A stretch of DNA of 33,010 bases. Source: Pseudomonadota bacterium. Its GTDB lineage: Bacteria > Desulfobacterota > Desulfobacteria > Desulfobacterales > Desulfobacteraceae. The stretch spans positions 1 through 33,010 of the forward strand of contig JAHJLV010000014.1 of the NCBI GenBank assembly GCA_018821535.1, read 5' to 3'. Of this stretch, positions 25,065 through 33,010 are shown piece after piece. The notes beneath the pieces were generated by a model, which saw only the letters and a list, made by a program, of their open reading frames with translations, was not told where the DNA came from and searched no databases. Every line of letters begins with the position of its first letter. Within the stretch, counting starts at the first letter, position 1. A program made the translations under genes and the position numbers.

Positions 25065-26394
25065 TCTGCCCCATATCCTGTGCGTCAACCCCTGGGTTCA
25101 TGATTTTGCAGCCTTTGATTTCTGGGCAAAGCCTCTGGGACTTTTATCCATTGCGGCTGTTTTGCGCAAGCAGGGCATCAGGATAAGTTTTATGGATTGC
25201 CTGGACCGGTTTCATCCAGAAGAAGAACAAAAGCAGATTAAAAGATTCCGGGATGGCAGAGGTTTTTTCAGAAAAACACCCATTGATCTGCCCCGTGGTC
25301 TTGAAGATTCCGGCAGAATTTTTTCCCGCTACGGCATCAAGCCATCCTGGTTTGAAAAAGATTTGAAGCAGATGGAAAAACCAGACCTGATTTTTGTGAC
25401 CTCCTTGATGACATACTGGGCAGGCGGTGTAAAAGAAACCATAGAACAGATCAAATCGGTTTATCCGGATGTGCCCCTGGTGCTCGGAGGGATTTATGCC
25501 AGTCTGTGCCATGACCATGCCTGCAAAGATACCCAGGCGGATCTGGTGGTCAAAGGCTCTGGTGAACCGCAGCTTGGGAAAATCATAAAACAGTTTACCG
25601 GATTTGAACTGGATGATAAATATCTGTCAGGCAATCTGGATGACCTGCCCTGGCCTGCCCTGGACCTTTCCCGTAAAATGACCTATGCGCCCATTGCAAC
25701 ATCCAGGGGATGTCCTTTTTCCTGCGAGTATTGCGCGTCTTCTTTTTTGGAACCGGAACTTCGCAGGCGATCTGCTGAAAATGTATTTAATGAAATCCTG
25801 CACTGGCATCAGAATTATAAAATAAAAAATTTTGCCTTTTATGATGATGCGCTTTTAATCAATGCCAAAGAATATGCCTTTCCCCTGTTTGAAAAAATTA
25901 TAGCCCGGAAGCTGGATCTGTGTTTTCATACCCCCAATGCCCTTCATGTCAGAGAGATTACAGGAAAAGCAGCCCGTCTGATGTCTGGCGCCGGATTTAA
26001 AAACATCCGGCTGGGGCTGGAAACCACTGATTTTTCAGCTGCCAGACATCTTGATCATAAAGTTTCCGGAACTGAATTTATCCGGGCTGTGGAAAATTTA
26101 AAATCAGCAGGATTTGAAAAAAAACAGCTGGGCGCCTATTTATTATGCGGGCTGCCGGGACAAGATCTGGATGAGGTAAAGGCGTCCATGCAATTTGTCC
26201 AACAGACTGGAATCATGCCGGTCCTTGCCTATTACACGCCGATTCCGCATACCGCATTATGGGAAACGGCAGTCAAACATTCAAGATATAATCTTCTGGA
26301 ACATCCTGTATTTACGAATAATACGCTCTTTCCCTGTGTGAATTCTCCTGAAGATCTTCTGCGGATTTCTCAATTGAAAAACATGACAATTTAA
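25054..26394 (+). CDS. B12-binding-domain radical SAM protein
   Basis: A 446-residue class-B-type radical SAM protein. An N-terminal cobalamin-binding-like Rossmann region (about 8-195: ILCVNPWVHDFAAFDFWAKPLGLLS... and VPLVLGGIYASLC) lacks the DxHxxG base-off motif, as usual in this class. The radical SAM domain has the cluster motif CPFSCEYC (Cys220, Cys224, Cys227), FYDDALLIN, IRLGLET and a C-terminal YTPIPHTALW segment. It does not look like AhbC or AhbD, which have no B12 domain. The substrate is unknown; methylation or ring chemistry on a tetrapyrrole is a guess from the neighbour. The start is TTG at 25054, inside the previous gene; an in-frame TGA nine bases upstream excludes a longer form. 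Confidence 0.88.
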   Translation: MKTDLPHILCVNPWVHDFAAFDFWAKPLGLLSIAAVLRKQGIRISFMDCLDRFHPEEEQKQIKRFRDGRGFFRKTPIDLPRGLEDSGRIFSRYGIKPSWFEKDLKQMEKPDLIFVTSLMTYWAGGVKETIEQIKSVYPDVPLVLGGIYASLCHDHACKDTQADLVVKGSGEPQLGKIIKQFTGFELDDKYLSGNLDDLPWPALDLSRKMTYAPIATSRGCPFSCEYCASSFLEPELRRRSAENVFNEILHWHQNYKIKNFAFYDDALLINAKEYAFPLFEKIIARKLDLCFHTPNALHVREITGKAARLMSGAGFKNIRLGLETTDFSAARHLDHKVSGTEFIRAVENLKSAGFEKKQLGAYLLCGLPGQDLDEVKASMQFVQQTGIMPVLAYYTPIPHTALWETAVKHSRYNLLEHPVFTNNTLFPCVNSPEDLLRISQLKNMTI

Positions 26395-26490
26395 GTTATA
26401 AGTTTTTTACTTTGTTAGGATTGAGTTAGATTTTTGTTGGAATCTTCAAGCCAATTTTAATTGCAGTAAGCAAAACAAAAAGGAAGAACT

Positions 26491-28164
26491 TTGAATATAT
26501 CAGGCATTATAATGCAGACCCTTGGCGGACTCGGGCTTTTTATTCTCGGCATGAAGATGATGACTGAAGGGCTCCAGGCAACGGCAGGACAGAAAATTAA
26601 ACGGATTCTGGAGGCAATTTCTTCAAATCGGTTTATGGGATGTGCCACCGGCGCAGGCGTTACAGCCATGGTTCAGTCATCATCAGCCACAACCGTGATG
26701 CTGATCGGTTTTGTAAGCGCCGGCATTATGACAATTGAACAGGCTGTGGGTGTGGTTATCGGCGCCAATATCGGAACCACCATAACCGGGCAGATGATTG
26801 CGTTTAATCTGACAGCGATCGCTCTGCCAGCGGTTGCAGTGGGCGTTGCCCTGAAATATTTTTCAAAAAAAAGAAATTTTCGACATATCGGAGAGATTAT
26901 TTTAGGATTCGGTCTTCTTTTTTATGGCATGACAGTGATGAAACATGGCCTGTCGCCTATAAAATCAGATCCTCAGTTTATTGCTTTTTTTACAACATTC
27001 AGTACCGAAACCATGGCCGGGATTCTGTTGTGCGTTTTTATGGGAACGGTACTGACCGTTGCTGTCCAGTCTTCTTCGGCAACCGTGGGTCTGACAATGA
27101 CACTGGCGGCATCAGGGCTGTTAACCTATCCCACAGCGCTTGCGCTGGTATTGGGTGAAAATATCGGAACAACAGTCACCGCTCAATTATCCACCCTGGG
27201 TTCAAATAATGCCGATGCCCATAGAACGGCAAACGCCCATACTATTTTTAATGTTATTGGCGTGGGGTTTATCCTGTTGATTTTTCCGTGGTTTGTCGAT
27301 GTGGTGGAGATCCTTACATTAAAAATGGGAGCAGGGCCTGTTTTACACACAGTTAATGGTGAGTTTGTAAATGTTTCAAGATATATTGCCAATGGTCATA
27401 CGGTTTTTAATGTGGTCAATGCGGTTGTATTTCTTATCTTTCTTCCCAAACTGGTTCAATTGACCATTTTATTGTCTCCAAAGCCTTCAAAATCCAAAGA
27501 AAGATATGAACTGCCTCAATTTGACGCAAGCTTTATAGATTCACCCATTGGTGCGCTTGCAAAAGTCAAGGGTGAAATTATCAAAAATGCCCAGTTTGCA
27601 TACATGAATTTAAAGAAAATATCCACCTGTCTTAAAAAAAGAGATGATGATATATTTGGTGAAAGACAGGCTGTTGAGGAACATCTGGATGAACTTCAGA
27701 AAGTGATTATCAGATATCTGACCACGATTTATCAAGGAGAGGTCAATGAATCCCAGGCCAGGGAAATATCGGAGCTGATGCGGATAACCAATAATATTGA
27801 GCGCCTTGGGGATTCCATGGAAAATGTGTCCAAAATCCTTGAACGGATATATGAAAATAATTTTGAATTAAGCGAACAGGCAAAAGCAGACCTTATCGCC
27901 ATTTCCGATCAGGTGGATTATTTTTTCGGCCTTATCATCGACCAGCTTCATGAAAACCAGGAAGGTTTTTATCAAAAAGCGCTGGCCTGTGAAGATAAGA
28001 TTGACCAGATGAGGGAAAATATGCGATATCAGCACATTGAAAGATTGAGAGCAGGAGACTGTTCCGTGGATGTCGGGGTTTTCTTTATTTCCCTTGTCTC
28101 CAATTATGAAAAAATGGGTGATTATTGTTTTAATATTGCAACCGGTGTAGATAGAATTAGTTAA
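26491..28164 (+). CDS. Na+/Pi cotransporter family protein with PhoU-like C-terminus
   Basis: Inner-membrane transporter of the NptA/PNaS family, 557 residues. Two inverted repeats each contain the QSSSAT signature (62-67 and 193-198) followed by G(A/E)NIGTT(I/V)T(G/A)Q, forming the substrate site. About eight to nine membrane spans occupy residues 1-330. A cytoplasmic PhoU-like helical domain (about 355-550) follows. Phosphate uptake or efflux is inferred; direction is unknown. The start is TTG, supported by AGGAAG in the preceding bases. It lies 96 bases after the radical SAM gene and one base before the DUF1178 gene. Confidence 0.92.
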   Translation: MNISGIIMQTLGGLGLFILGMKMMTEGLQATAGQKIKRILEAISSNRFMGCATGAGVTAMVQSSSATTVMLIGFVSAGIMTIEQAVGVVIGANIGTTITGQMIAFNLTAIALPAVAVGVALKYFSKKRNFRHIGEIILGFGLLFYGMTVMKHGLSPIKSDPQFIAFFTTFSTETMAGILLCVFMGTVLTVAVQSSSATVGLTMTLAASGLLTYPTALALVLGENIGTTVTAQLSTLGSNNADAHRTANAHTIFNVIGVGFILLIFPWFVDVVEILTLKMGAGPVLHTVNGEFVNVSRYIANGHTVFNVVNAVVFLIFLPKLVQLTILLSPKPSKSKERYELPQFDASFIDSPIGALAKVKGEIIKNAQFAYMNLKKISTCLKKRDDDIFGERQAVEEHLDELQKVIIRYLTTIYQGEVNESQAREISELMRITNNIERLGDSMENVSKILERIYENNFELSEQAKADLIAISDQVDYFFGLIIDQLHENQEGFYQKALACEDKIDQMRENMRYQHIERLRAGDCSVDVGVFFISLVSNYEKMGDYCFNIATGVDRIS

Positions 28165-28165
28165 T

Positions 28166-28597
28166 ATGATTGTATTTGACCTTGAATGCCTGAACGGCCA
28201 TACTTTTGAAGGGTGGTTTGAAGACAAGGATGATCTGAACAGCCAGTTGCAGCAGGGTCTGTTGACGTGCCCTGTCTGCGATACTGTTACGGTCTCCCAG
28301 AAAGTCCATGCCATTGCGATCAGAAAATCTGCAGACGTAATGAACCAGAAAGCTGTAAGAGCCAACCAGGAGGTTATGGCTGAACTGACTGAAAAAGTGG
28401 CTGAATATGTTGAAAGAAACTATGAAGATGTGGGAACGGATTTCAGCAAACAGGCGTTGAAAATGCATTATGGTGCCCAGGAATACCGCAATATCCGGGG
28501 GACCACCACAAAAGAAGAAGATAAAGTGCTTTCAAAAGAAGGCGTTCCTGTCCTTAAAGTCCCTATCCTGAAAAAATCCAGTGATGATTTGAATTGA
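28166..28597 (+). CDS. DUF1178-family protein
   Basis: A 143-residue cytoplasmic protein with the family's opening MIVFDLECLNGHTFEGWF and a CPVCDT knuckle. Cys8, His12, Cys35 and Cys38 could bind zinc, which is inferred. The centre is helical and charged (MAELTEKVAEYVERNYEDVG). The C-terminus shows the usual YRNIRGTTTKEE. The function of the family is unknown. It is one base downstream of the transporter gene, so coupled translation is probable. Confidence 0.9.
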   Translation: MIVFDLECLNGHTFEGWFEDKDDLNSQLQQGLLTCPVCDTVTVSQKVHAIAIRKSADVMNQKAVRANQEVMAELTEKVAEYVERNYEDVGTDFSKQALKMHYGAQEYRNIRGTTTKEEDKVLSKEGVPVLKVPILKKSSDDLN

Positions 28598-28608
28598 CAT
28601 TGACCAAC

Positions 28609-29346
28609 ATGAAGAAGCAAGGCATGATAATTAAAATTCAGGTGTTTACACCTATCTTTGTTGTTTTAGGCTTATTGATCATGGTTCATTCAATAAACGC
28701 TGCAGAGTCAAACTGGTATATGGGTGCCGGCGTTGGTGCCACTGAAATTGAAAGCGATATTGTGTTATATACGATTCTTAATCCACGACATTTGAAATTG
28801 AAAGAAAGAGATACAGGATTCAAAGTGTTCGGCGGGTACAAAATTAATGATTTCTTCTCTTTTGAGTTGTCATATATCGATTTTGGCAAATTGGAAATTT
28901 CGGCCAGTTCAGGTGCGGTCATAAAAACTGAAGAGGTGCTTTGGGAATTTACTCAGGATGGCTCTCGTTTTGAAGTGGATTATTCAACAATCGCGTTTGA
29001 TGCCATTGTTTCACTGCCACTAAAAAAAATAACCACTAAAAAGTTTTTAAACCGGCTGACCCCATATGGTAAATTCGGTGTTCACTACTGGTCTGTTCAT
29101 AAATTTTTATCGTCAGGTTCAATCAACTATTATCAGACACTGAGTGTAATTACAGGAGCGCCTGCCAATCCAACAGTTCACAATATCAAGGATGAAAATG
29201 GTTTCGGCTGGTTGTACGGCACAGGCATTGCCTGTACCGTTAATGAAAAAATGTCTCTTATTCTGGGCTGGGAGTGGTACAGCGTAGACGGAGATATGGT
29301 TGCAGATAGTGACTTTATTTTTTTAAGTGTGGTCTATAATTTTTGA
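28609..29346 (+). CDS. Outer-membrane beta-barrel protein
   Basis: A 245-residue secreted protein. From the ATG at 28609 it has a basic N-terminus, a hydrophobic core (FVVLGLLIMVHSI) and a signal-peptidase site near INA-AES. The mature part has alternating strands (WYMGAGVGATEIE, FKVFGGYKINDFFSFELSYIDFG, YGKFGVHYWS, MSLILGWEWYSVDG) and ends in VVYNF, whose terminal Phe is the usual assembly signal. It fits the OmpA-like or OMP_b-brl group without an added peptidoglycan-binding domain. Its frame is open back to a TTG at 28594 overlapping the DUF1178 stop, but the ATG gives a cleaner signal peptide. Role unknown. Confidence 0.85.
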   Translation: MKKQGMIIKIQVFTPIFVVLGLLIMVHSINAAESNWYMGAGVGATEIESDIVLYTILNPRHLKLKERDTGFKVFGGYKINDFFSFELSYIDFGKLEISASSGAVIKTEEVLWEFTQDGSRFEVDYSTIAFDAIVSLPLKKITTKKFLNRLTPYGKFGVHYWSVHKFLSSGSINYYQTLSVITGAPANPTVHNIKDENGFGWLYGTGIACTVNEKMSLILGWEWYSVDGDMVADSDFIFLSVVYNF

Positions 29347-29369
29347 TTCAATTATGAATTTAATAAAAA

Positions 29370-29762
29370 TTAGCCGGGGATGATTTTGACATTGACCTTC
29401 CGGTTTCTGGGCCCGTCAAATTCGCAGAAAAAAATACCCTGCCAGGTGCCCAGAATCAGCAAACCGTTTTCTAATGGAATGATTTCCGACGGGCCGAACA
29501 GGCTGACCTTGATATGGGCGGCTGAGTTTCCTTCCATGTGTTTGAACTGATCATCAAACGGAATCACTTTGTTGATGGTTTTCAGGATATCCGCTTCCAC
29601 TGCCGGATCCGCATTTTCATTGATGGTGATGGCAGCAGTGGTGTGCATGGAATACACATGGACAAGACCGTCTGTGATCCCGGATTCTTTTACCGCATGC
29701 TGTACCTGGGAGGTGATATCAATCATCTGGGTTTGAGCATGGGTTTTAACATTGATCAGCAT
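29370..29762 (-). CDS. YjbQ/UPF0047-family protein
   Basis: A 130-residue protein of the YjbQ family, recognised by VYSMHTTAAITINENADPAVEADI, the FKHMEGNSAAHIKVSLFGPS segment and LGTWQGIFFCEFDGPRNRKV. Conserved histidines in these segments probably form the active or metal site. Some members have weak thiamine-phosphate synthase activity, but the physiological role is unsettled. GGAG lies 10 bases upstream of the ATG. Only about 34 bases separate the start from the hairpin at 29797-29834, so there is little room for a separate promoter. Confidence 0.93.
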   Translation of the reverse strand: MLINVKTHAQTQMIDITSQVQHAVKESGITDGLVHVYSMHTTAAITINENADPAVEADILKTINKVIPFDDQFKHMEGNSAAHIKVSLFGPSEIIPLENGLLILGTWQGIFFCEFDGPRNRKVNVKIIPG

Positions 29763-29796
29763 GATGACAGTCTCCTTTTAAGACGGATACGGGTTT

Positions 29797-29834
29797 AAAA
29801 GCCGGGCGCTGAAAATATTCAGTGCCCGGCTTTT
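29797..29834. terminator. Strong bidirectional hairpin terminator after tkt
   Basis: Arms 29797-29813 and 29818-29834 form a 17-bp stem with a single G-U wobble and a 4-base loop. The stem begins AAAA-GCCGGGC and ends GCCCGGC-TTTT, so a U-run follows it in both directions. It lies 10 bases past the transketolase stop. It is the clearest intrinsic terminator in the window. Confidence 0.88.
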
Positions 29835-29844
29835 AGGTATGCCT

Positions 29845-31851
29845 TTATGATTTGGAAAGATCCAGTGCTTTTTTAACAATATTTTCAGCAGAAAATCCAA
29901 ATTCCTTGAGTACTCTTTCGCCCGGGGCTGAAGCACCAAAATGATTGATGCCCAGAATTTTTCCCTTGTCACCCACATATTTTTCCCATCCCATGGTGAC
30001 ACCGGCTTCAACTGCCAGCCGTTTTGTCACATTTGAGGGCAGGATTCTTTCTCTGTAAGGCGCAGGTGCTTTTTCAAACAACTCCCATGACGGCATGGAA
30101 ACAACAGCTGCTTTTATATTATGATCTTTTTTCAGGATTCTGGCAGCATCCACACAGATATGTACTTCAGAGCCTGTGGCAATCAGCAGCATATCCGGAT
30201 TGATTTCATTCTTGACAGTATATGCCCCGTAGTTGAATTCTCCGTCTCTTTTGGAGGTATCAAGGACGGGCAGGTTCTGACGGCTCAGGATCAGGGCCGT
30301 GGGCGCATCCAGCGTGGTCAGTGCATGTTTCCAGGCAAGTGCGGTTTCATTGGCATCCGCCGGGCGGATAACGTGCAGGCCGGGAATGGCTCTTAGTGAT
30401 GCAATATGTTCAACCGGCTGATGGGTGGGGCCGTCCTCTCCCACAGCAACACTGTCATGGGTGAACACATAAATCAGGGGCAGTTTCATCAAGGTGGCCA
30501 CCCGGACAGCAGGTCTTACATAGTCTGCAAAGACCAGAAAGGTGCCGCCATACGGCCGGATACCCGAATGAAGATACATGCCGGACATAATGGCGCCCAT
30601 GGCATGTTCCCGCACACCAAAATGGATATTGCGGCCTTCGGGAGAATCTTTTTGAAAGTCTGCAAATCCTTTGAGATAGGTATTGTTCGAAGGTGCCAGA
30701 TCCGCAGACCCGCCCATAAGAGACGGCAGGTTGGCAGCAATGGCATTAAGCACTTTTCCGGAAGCGGATCGGGTGGCAACTGCGCCGTCCTCAGGTTTGA
30801 AGGTGGGAATATCCTTATCCCAGCCCGCGGTTAAGAATCCGCTGATGGCATCCACGAACAGTCCTGCTTTTTCCGGATATTGGGTTTTGTATGCATCAAA
30901 TATTTCCTGCCAGGTCTGTTCATAGCCATCACCATATTTTAAGGCTTTGCCGCAGTTTTTGAGCACATCGTCCGGCACATGAAATTCTTTATCTTCGGGA
31001 ACGCCATAAAATTTTTTGACCAGCTTGATTTCTTCTGCACCCAGCGGAGAACCATGGGCACCGGGAGTATCCTGTTTATTGGGGCTGCCATATGCAATAT
31101 GGGTTTTCACCTGTACCAGGGTGGGACGGGCCACTGCATCTTTGCCTGCCTGGATGGCTTTTTGAATTTCATCCAGATCATTGCCATCTTCCACTGTAAC
31201 CACATGCCAGTTCTGGCTTTCAAATTTGGCCCGAACATTTTCTGTGAAGGCAATGTCTGTTTTGCCCTCTATGGTGATGGAATTGTCATCATATATCAGG
31301 ATCAGTTTTCCAAGACCCAGATGTCCTGCAAGAGAGATGGCTTCTAAAGCGATGCCTTCCATCAGGTCGCCATCCCCGCACATGACATAGGTATGATGGT
31401 CAATCAGTTTTTTGTCCTGTGCATTGAATCTGGCGGCAAGGTGTGCCTCAGCCATGGCCATTCCCACGGCATTGGCAATGCCCTGTCCCAGGGGGCCTGT
31501 GGTGGTTTCAACGCCCGGTGTTTCGCCATATTCCGGGTGTCCCGGAGTTTTTGAGCCCCATTGTCTGAAGCTTTTCAGATCATCCAGCTCCAGCCCGTAC
31601 CCGAACAGGTATAAAAGGCTGTAAAGCAGAGAGGATGCATGTCCGCCGGAAAGTACAAAACGGTCCCGGTCAATCCATGCCGGATTTTTCGGGTTATGTT
31701 TTAAAAACCGTTTAAACAGGACATATGCTGCCGGGGCAAGCCCCATGGGAGCGCCCGGATGCCCGGAATTTGCTTTTTGAACCGCATCCATACAAAGGGT
31801 TCGAATCGTGTTTACGCAGAGTTGATCAAGATTGTTTTTGGCTTCAGCCAT
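29845..31851 (-). CDS. tkt: Transketolase
   Basis: Thiamine-diphosphate enzyme that moves two-carbon units between sugar phosphates in the pentose phosphate pathway. The 668-residue protein has His31 ([10 protein letters not shown]), His71 ([12 protein letters not shown]), the TPP/metal motif GDGDLMEG (159 onwards) with [11 protein letters not shown], the activating glutamate in [14 protein letters not shown] and the [25 protein letters not shown] segment. Translation most likely starts at the ATG at 31851, which gives the usual MAEA opening. A TTG 27 bases further up is open but less likely. AGGAG lies 11 bases before the ATG. It follows the CX4CX2C radical SAM gene by 53 bases and ends at a strong terminator. 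Confidence 0.97.
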   Translation of the reverse strand: MAEAKNNLDQLCVNTIRTLCMDAVQKANSGHPGAPMGLAPAAYVLFKRFLKHNPKNPAWIDRDRFVLSGGHASSLLYSLLYLFGYGLELDDLKSFRQWGSKTPGHPEYGETPGVETTTGPLGQGIANAVGMAMAEAHLAARFNAQDKKLIDHHTYVMCGDGDLMEGIALEAISLAGHLGLGKLILIYDDNSITIEGKTDIAFTENVRAKFESQNWHVVTVEDGNDLDEIQKAIQAGKDAVARPTLVQVKTHIAYGSPNKQDTPGAHGSPLGAEEIKLVKKFYGVPEDKEFHVPDDVLKNCGKALKYGDGYEQTWQEIFDAYKTQYPEKAGLFVDAISGFLTAGWDKDIPTFKPEDGAVATRSASGKVLNAIAANLPSLMGGSADLAPSNNTYLKGFADFQKDSPEGRNIHFGVREHAMGAIMSGMYLHSGIRPYGGTFLVFADYVRPAVRVATLMKLPLIYVFTHDSVAVGEDGPTHQPVEHIASLRAIPGLHVIRPADANETALAWKHALTTLDAPTALILSRQNLPVLDTSKRDGEFNYGAYTVKNEINPDMLLIATGSEVHICVDAARILKKDHNIKAAVVSMPSWELFEKAPAPYRERILPSNVTKRLAVEAGVTMGWEKYVGDKGKILGINHFGASAPGERVLKEFGFSAENIVKKALDLSKS

Positions 31852-31904
31852 TTTTTTTATATCTCCTGTGTGATTCAATAATATAGTGTTTTTTTGTTTA
31901 TAGA

Positions 31905-32774
31905 TTACAGGGCTCGCATGTATTCCGGCTTAAGGGCCAGTTTTCCTTTGAGTGCCTTTGATATCATTTCAAGGGTTTTTTCCTTGTCCTGGGGGAATTT
32001 CGCCCGGATAGGAAGATAATTGGATGCATGGTTTGCATGAAAAAGACCATTGGAAAGCGTTGTGCAGGAGATCATGATTCCCAGTTCTTCCAGCATTTCC
32101 TGTGCAGTGATCAGTTCAAATTTCCCCTCTTCATAGTCCTTGTTCAGTTCAGTTCCCGGGACCAGCATCAGGCTCAGGGCACCGACATAATCCGGGTCCA
32201 TGGCGGATAATACTTTTCCTGTTTCCATGGCATGGGTTCTGGATCTTTGTTTTCCGGCAATGCCCACAAGAACCGTTACAGATAATTTAATGCCCGAGGC
32301 TTTGATCTTTTTGCCCATGGTGATCATCTTTTCAGCTGTTGCGCCTTTGCGGATGTCTTTTAACACCTTGTCATCCCCGGTTTCCAGACCCATATAAGCG
32401 ATTTTAACACCAAGGTCATACAACTCCTTGAGCTGTTCATCGGTTTTCATGCTGATGCCTTTGGTGTTGGCGTACAGCCCCACCCGGTCCACCCATGGCA
32501 GACGGTCCCGGATACGGTTGAGGATTTTTACCAGCCGTTGTTGGGGAACAATCAGGGCGTCACCGTCACACAGAAACAGCCGGTTCTGACGGCGGCAGTA
32601 TTGCCTGGCAAATTCAATGTCTTCAAAAATAATATCATCTTTTTTGATATTGAACCGTTTTTGTCTGAATGTTCCGCAGAATGTACATTTATTATGGGAG
32701 CACCCTAAGGTGACCTGCAGTAAAATACTGTTGGCCTCACTGGGGGGGCGTATAATCATACCTTCATAATGCAT
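31905..32774 (-). CDS. Radical SAM protein with CX4CX2C cluster motif
   Basis: A 289-residue radical SAM enzyme. It opens [20 protein letters not shown] and has cluster ligands Cys25, Cys30 and Cys33 in [11 protein letters not shown]. The first gap is four residues instead of the usual three. [11 protein letters not shown], the glycine-rich YMGLETGDD strand and [11 protein letters not shown] complete a TIM-barrel-like core, and a C-terminal MSMLVPG-type stretch follows ([11 protein letters not shown]). I recognise the RPPSEA/GCxHNKCTFC wording as a known but uncharacterised family. The start at 32774 is favoured by AAGGA nine bases upstream and by the family opening; the open frame runs back to a TTG at 32834. 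Its leader has two hairpins. It probably heads the unit with tkt. Confidence 0.88.
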   Translation of the reverse strand: MHYEGMIIRPPSEANSILLQVTLGCSHNKCTFCGTFRQKRFNIKKDDIIFEDIEFARQYCRRQNRLFLCDGDALIVPQQRLVKILNRIRDRLPWVDRVGLYANTKGISMKTDEQLKELYDLGVKIAYMGLETGDDKVLKDIRKGATAEKMITMGKKIKASGIKLSVTVLVGIAGKQRSRTHAMETGKVLSAMDPDYVGALSLMLVPGTELNKDYEEGKFELITAQEMLEELGIMISCTTLSNGLFHANHASNYLPIRAKFPQDKEKTLEMISKALKGKLALKPEYMRAL

Positions 32775-32848
32775 CGTATTGTATTCCTTAAAAATTAAAA
32801 ACTCCTTCATAGCAGGTATTGCTATAAAATTCAACAGGTTGTTTTGCT

Positions 32849-32876
32849 CTGAATCCTTTGATCCTGAAAGATTCAG
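32849..32876. repeat. Inverted repeat A in the radical SAM gene leader
   Basis: CTGAATC (32849-32855) and GATTCAG (32870-32876) are perfect 7-bp arms around a 14-base loop, about 75 bases upstream of the radical SAM start. It sits eight bases from the second hairpin. Confidence 0.5.
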
Positions 32877-32884
32877 TGGATTGA

Positions 32885-32912
32885 GCCTGCAAAGGGTTTT
32901 TCCTTGGCAGGC
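32885..32912. repeat. Inverted repeat B in the radical SAM gene leader
   Basis: GCCTGC-A-AAGG pairs with CCTT-G-GCAGGC around a 6-base T-rich loop, giving a 10-bp stem with one mismatch. No U-run follows on either strand, so it is not a simple terminator. Confidence 0.5.
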
Positions 32913-33010
32913 GCTTGCTGAAAATAAAACTCAGACAAGAAGCGTATCTAATCTGTGTCCGCATCTTGACATTTTTATTTTCGCGATAATTATAAGTAAA
33001 AAAAATATAT

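Noticed and set aside
32966..32996. Plus-strand TTGACA followed by TATAAG near the right edge
   Set aside because: The 19-base spacing is poor and the downstream gene is outside the window, so a promoter cannot be supported.
1..33010. CRISPR arrays, tRNA or rRNA genes, insertion sequences and prophage genes
   Set aside because: Looked for and not seen: no regularly spaced direct repeats, no tRNA-like cloverleaf recognised and no transposase, integrase or phage structural frame.

Overview
The window reads as a chromosomal segment of a Gram-negative anaerobe, most likely a sulfate-reducing member of the Desulfobacterota (Desulfobacteraceae-like). Outer-membrane and envelope genes (lnt, rlpA, gmhB, an outer-membrane barrel), two PAS/HDFNN-type hybrid histidine kinases, radical SAM proteins and a siroheme-decarboxylase-like gene of the alternative heme pathway support this. 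The organism assignment is inference from gene content, not a search result. No rRNA, tRNA, CRISPR array, insertion sequence or prophage is visible. It is mostly a densely packed housekeeping region.

Layout. 1-2480 (+): a HipA-family kinase cut by the left edge, then an AAA/ATPase_2 protein, both accessory in character. 2752-3153 (+): mscL. 3201-9605 (-): a compact stress and envelope cluster transcribed hsp20 -> lon -> rlpA -> gmhB -> recD2. 9606-9993: a gap holding a candidate 32-residue membrane peptide on the minus strand. 9994-11601 (-): hybrid histidine kinase. 11703-14923 (+): lnt -> prfB (with the classic +1 programmed frameshift) -> HD-domain hydrolase, all overlapping by a few bases. 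14990-16267 (-): ssb -> murI. 16467-19212 (+): a GntR/HutC-type regulator followed by trpB and trpA, with a palindrome on the regulator's own promoter. 19254-22526 (-): large three-PAS hybrid kinase -> SDR dehydrogenase. 22758-29346 (+): DUF2959 lipoprotein, mtnA, AhbA/B-like siroheme decarboxylase, B12-binding radical SAM protein, Na/Pi cotransporter with PhoU tail, DUF1178 protein and an outer-membrane barrel. 29370-32774 (-): a radical SAM protein with an atypical CX4CX2C cluster motif -> transketolase -> (strong hairpin) -> YjbQ protein.

The points most worth a second look are: the AhbA/B-like gene overlapping a cobalamin-binding radical SAM gene and sitting after mtnA; the free-standing trpBA pair under a HutC-type regulator, with unusual sequence in both enzymes; the tiny membrane peptide with an excellent Shine-Dalgarno sequence; paired hairpins in the leader of the CX4CX2C radical SAM gene; and a perfect 13-bp inverted repeat spanning the trpA stop codon. 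I do not see a clear, wholly new multi-gene system. The best candidate for novel biochemistry is the mtnA/AhbA-B-like/B12-radical-SAM group.
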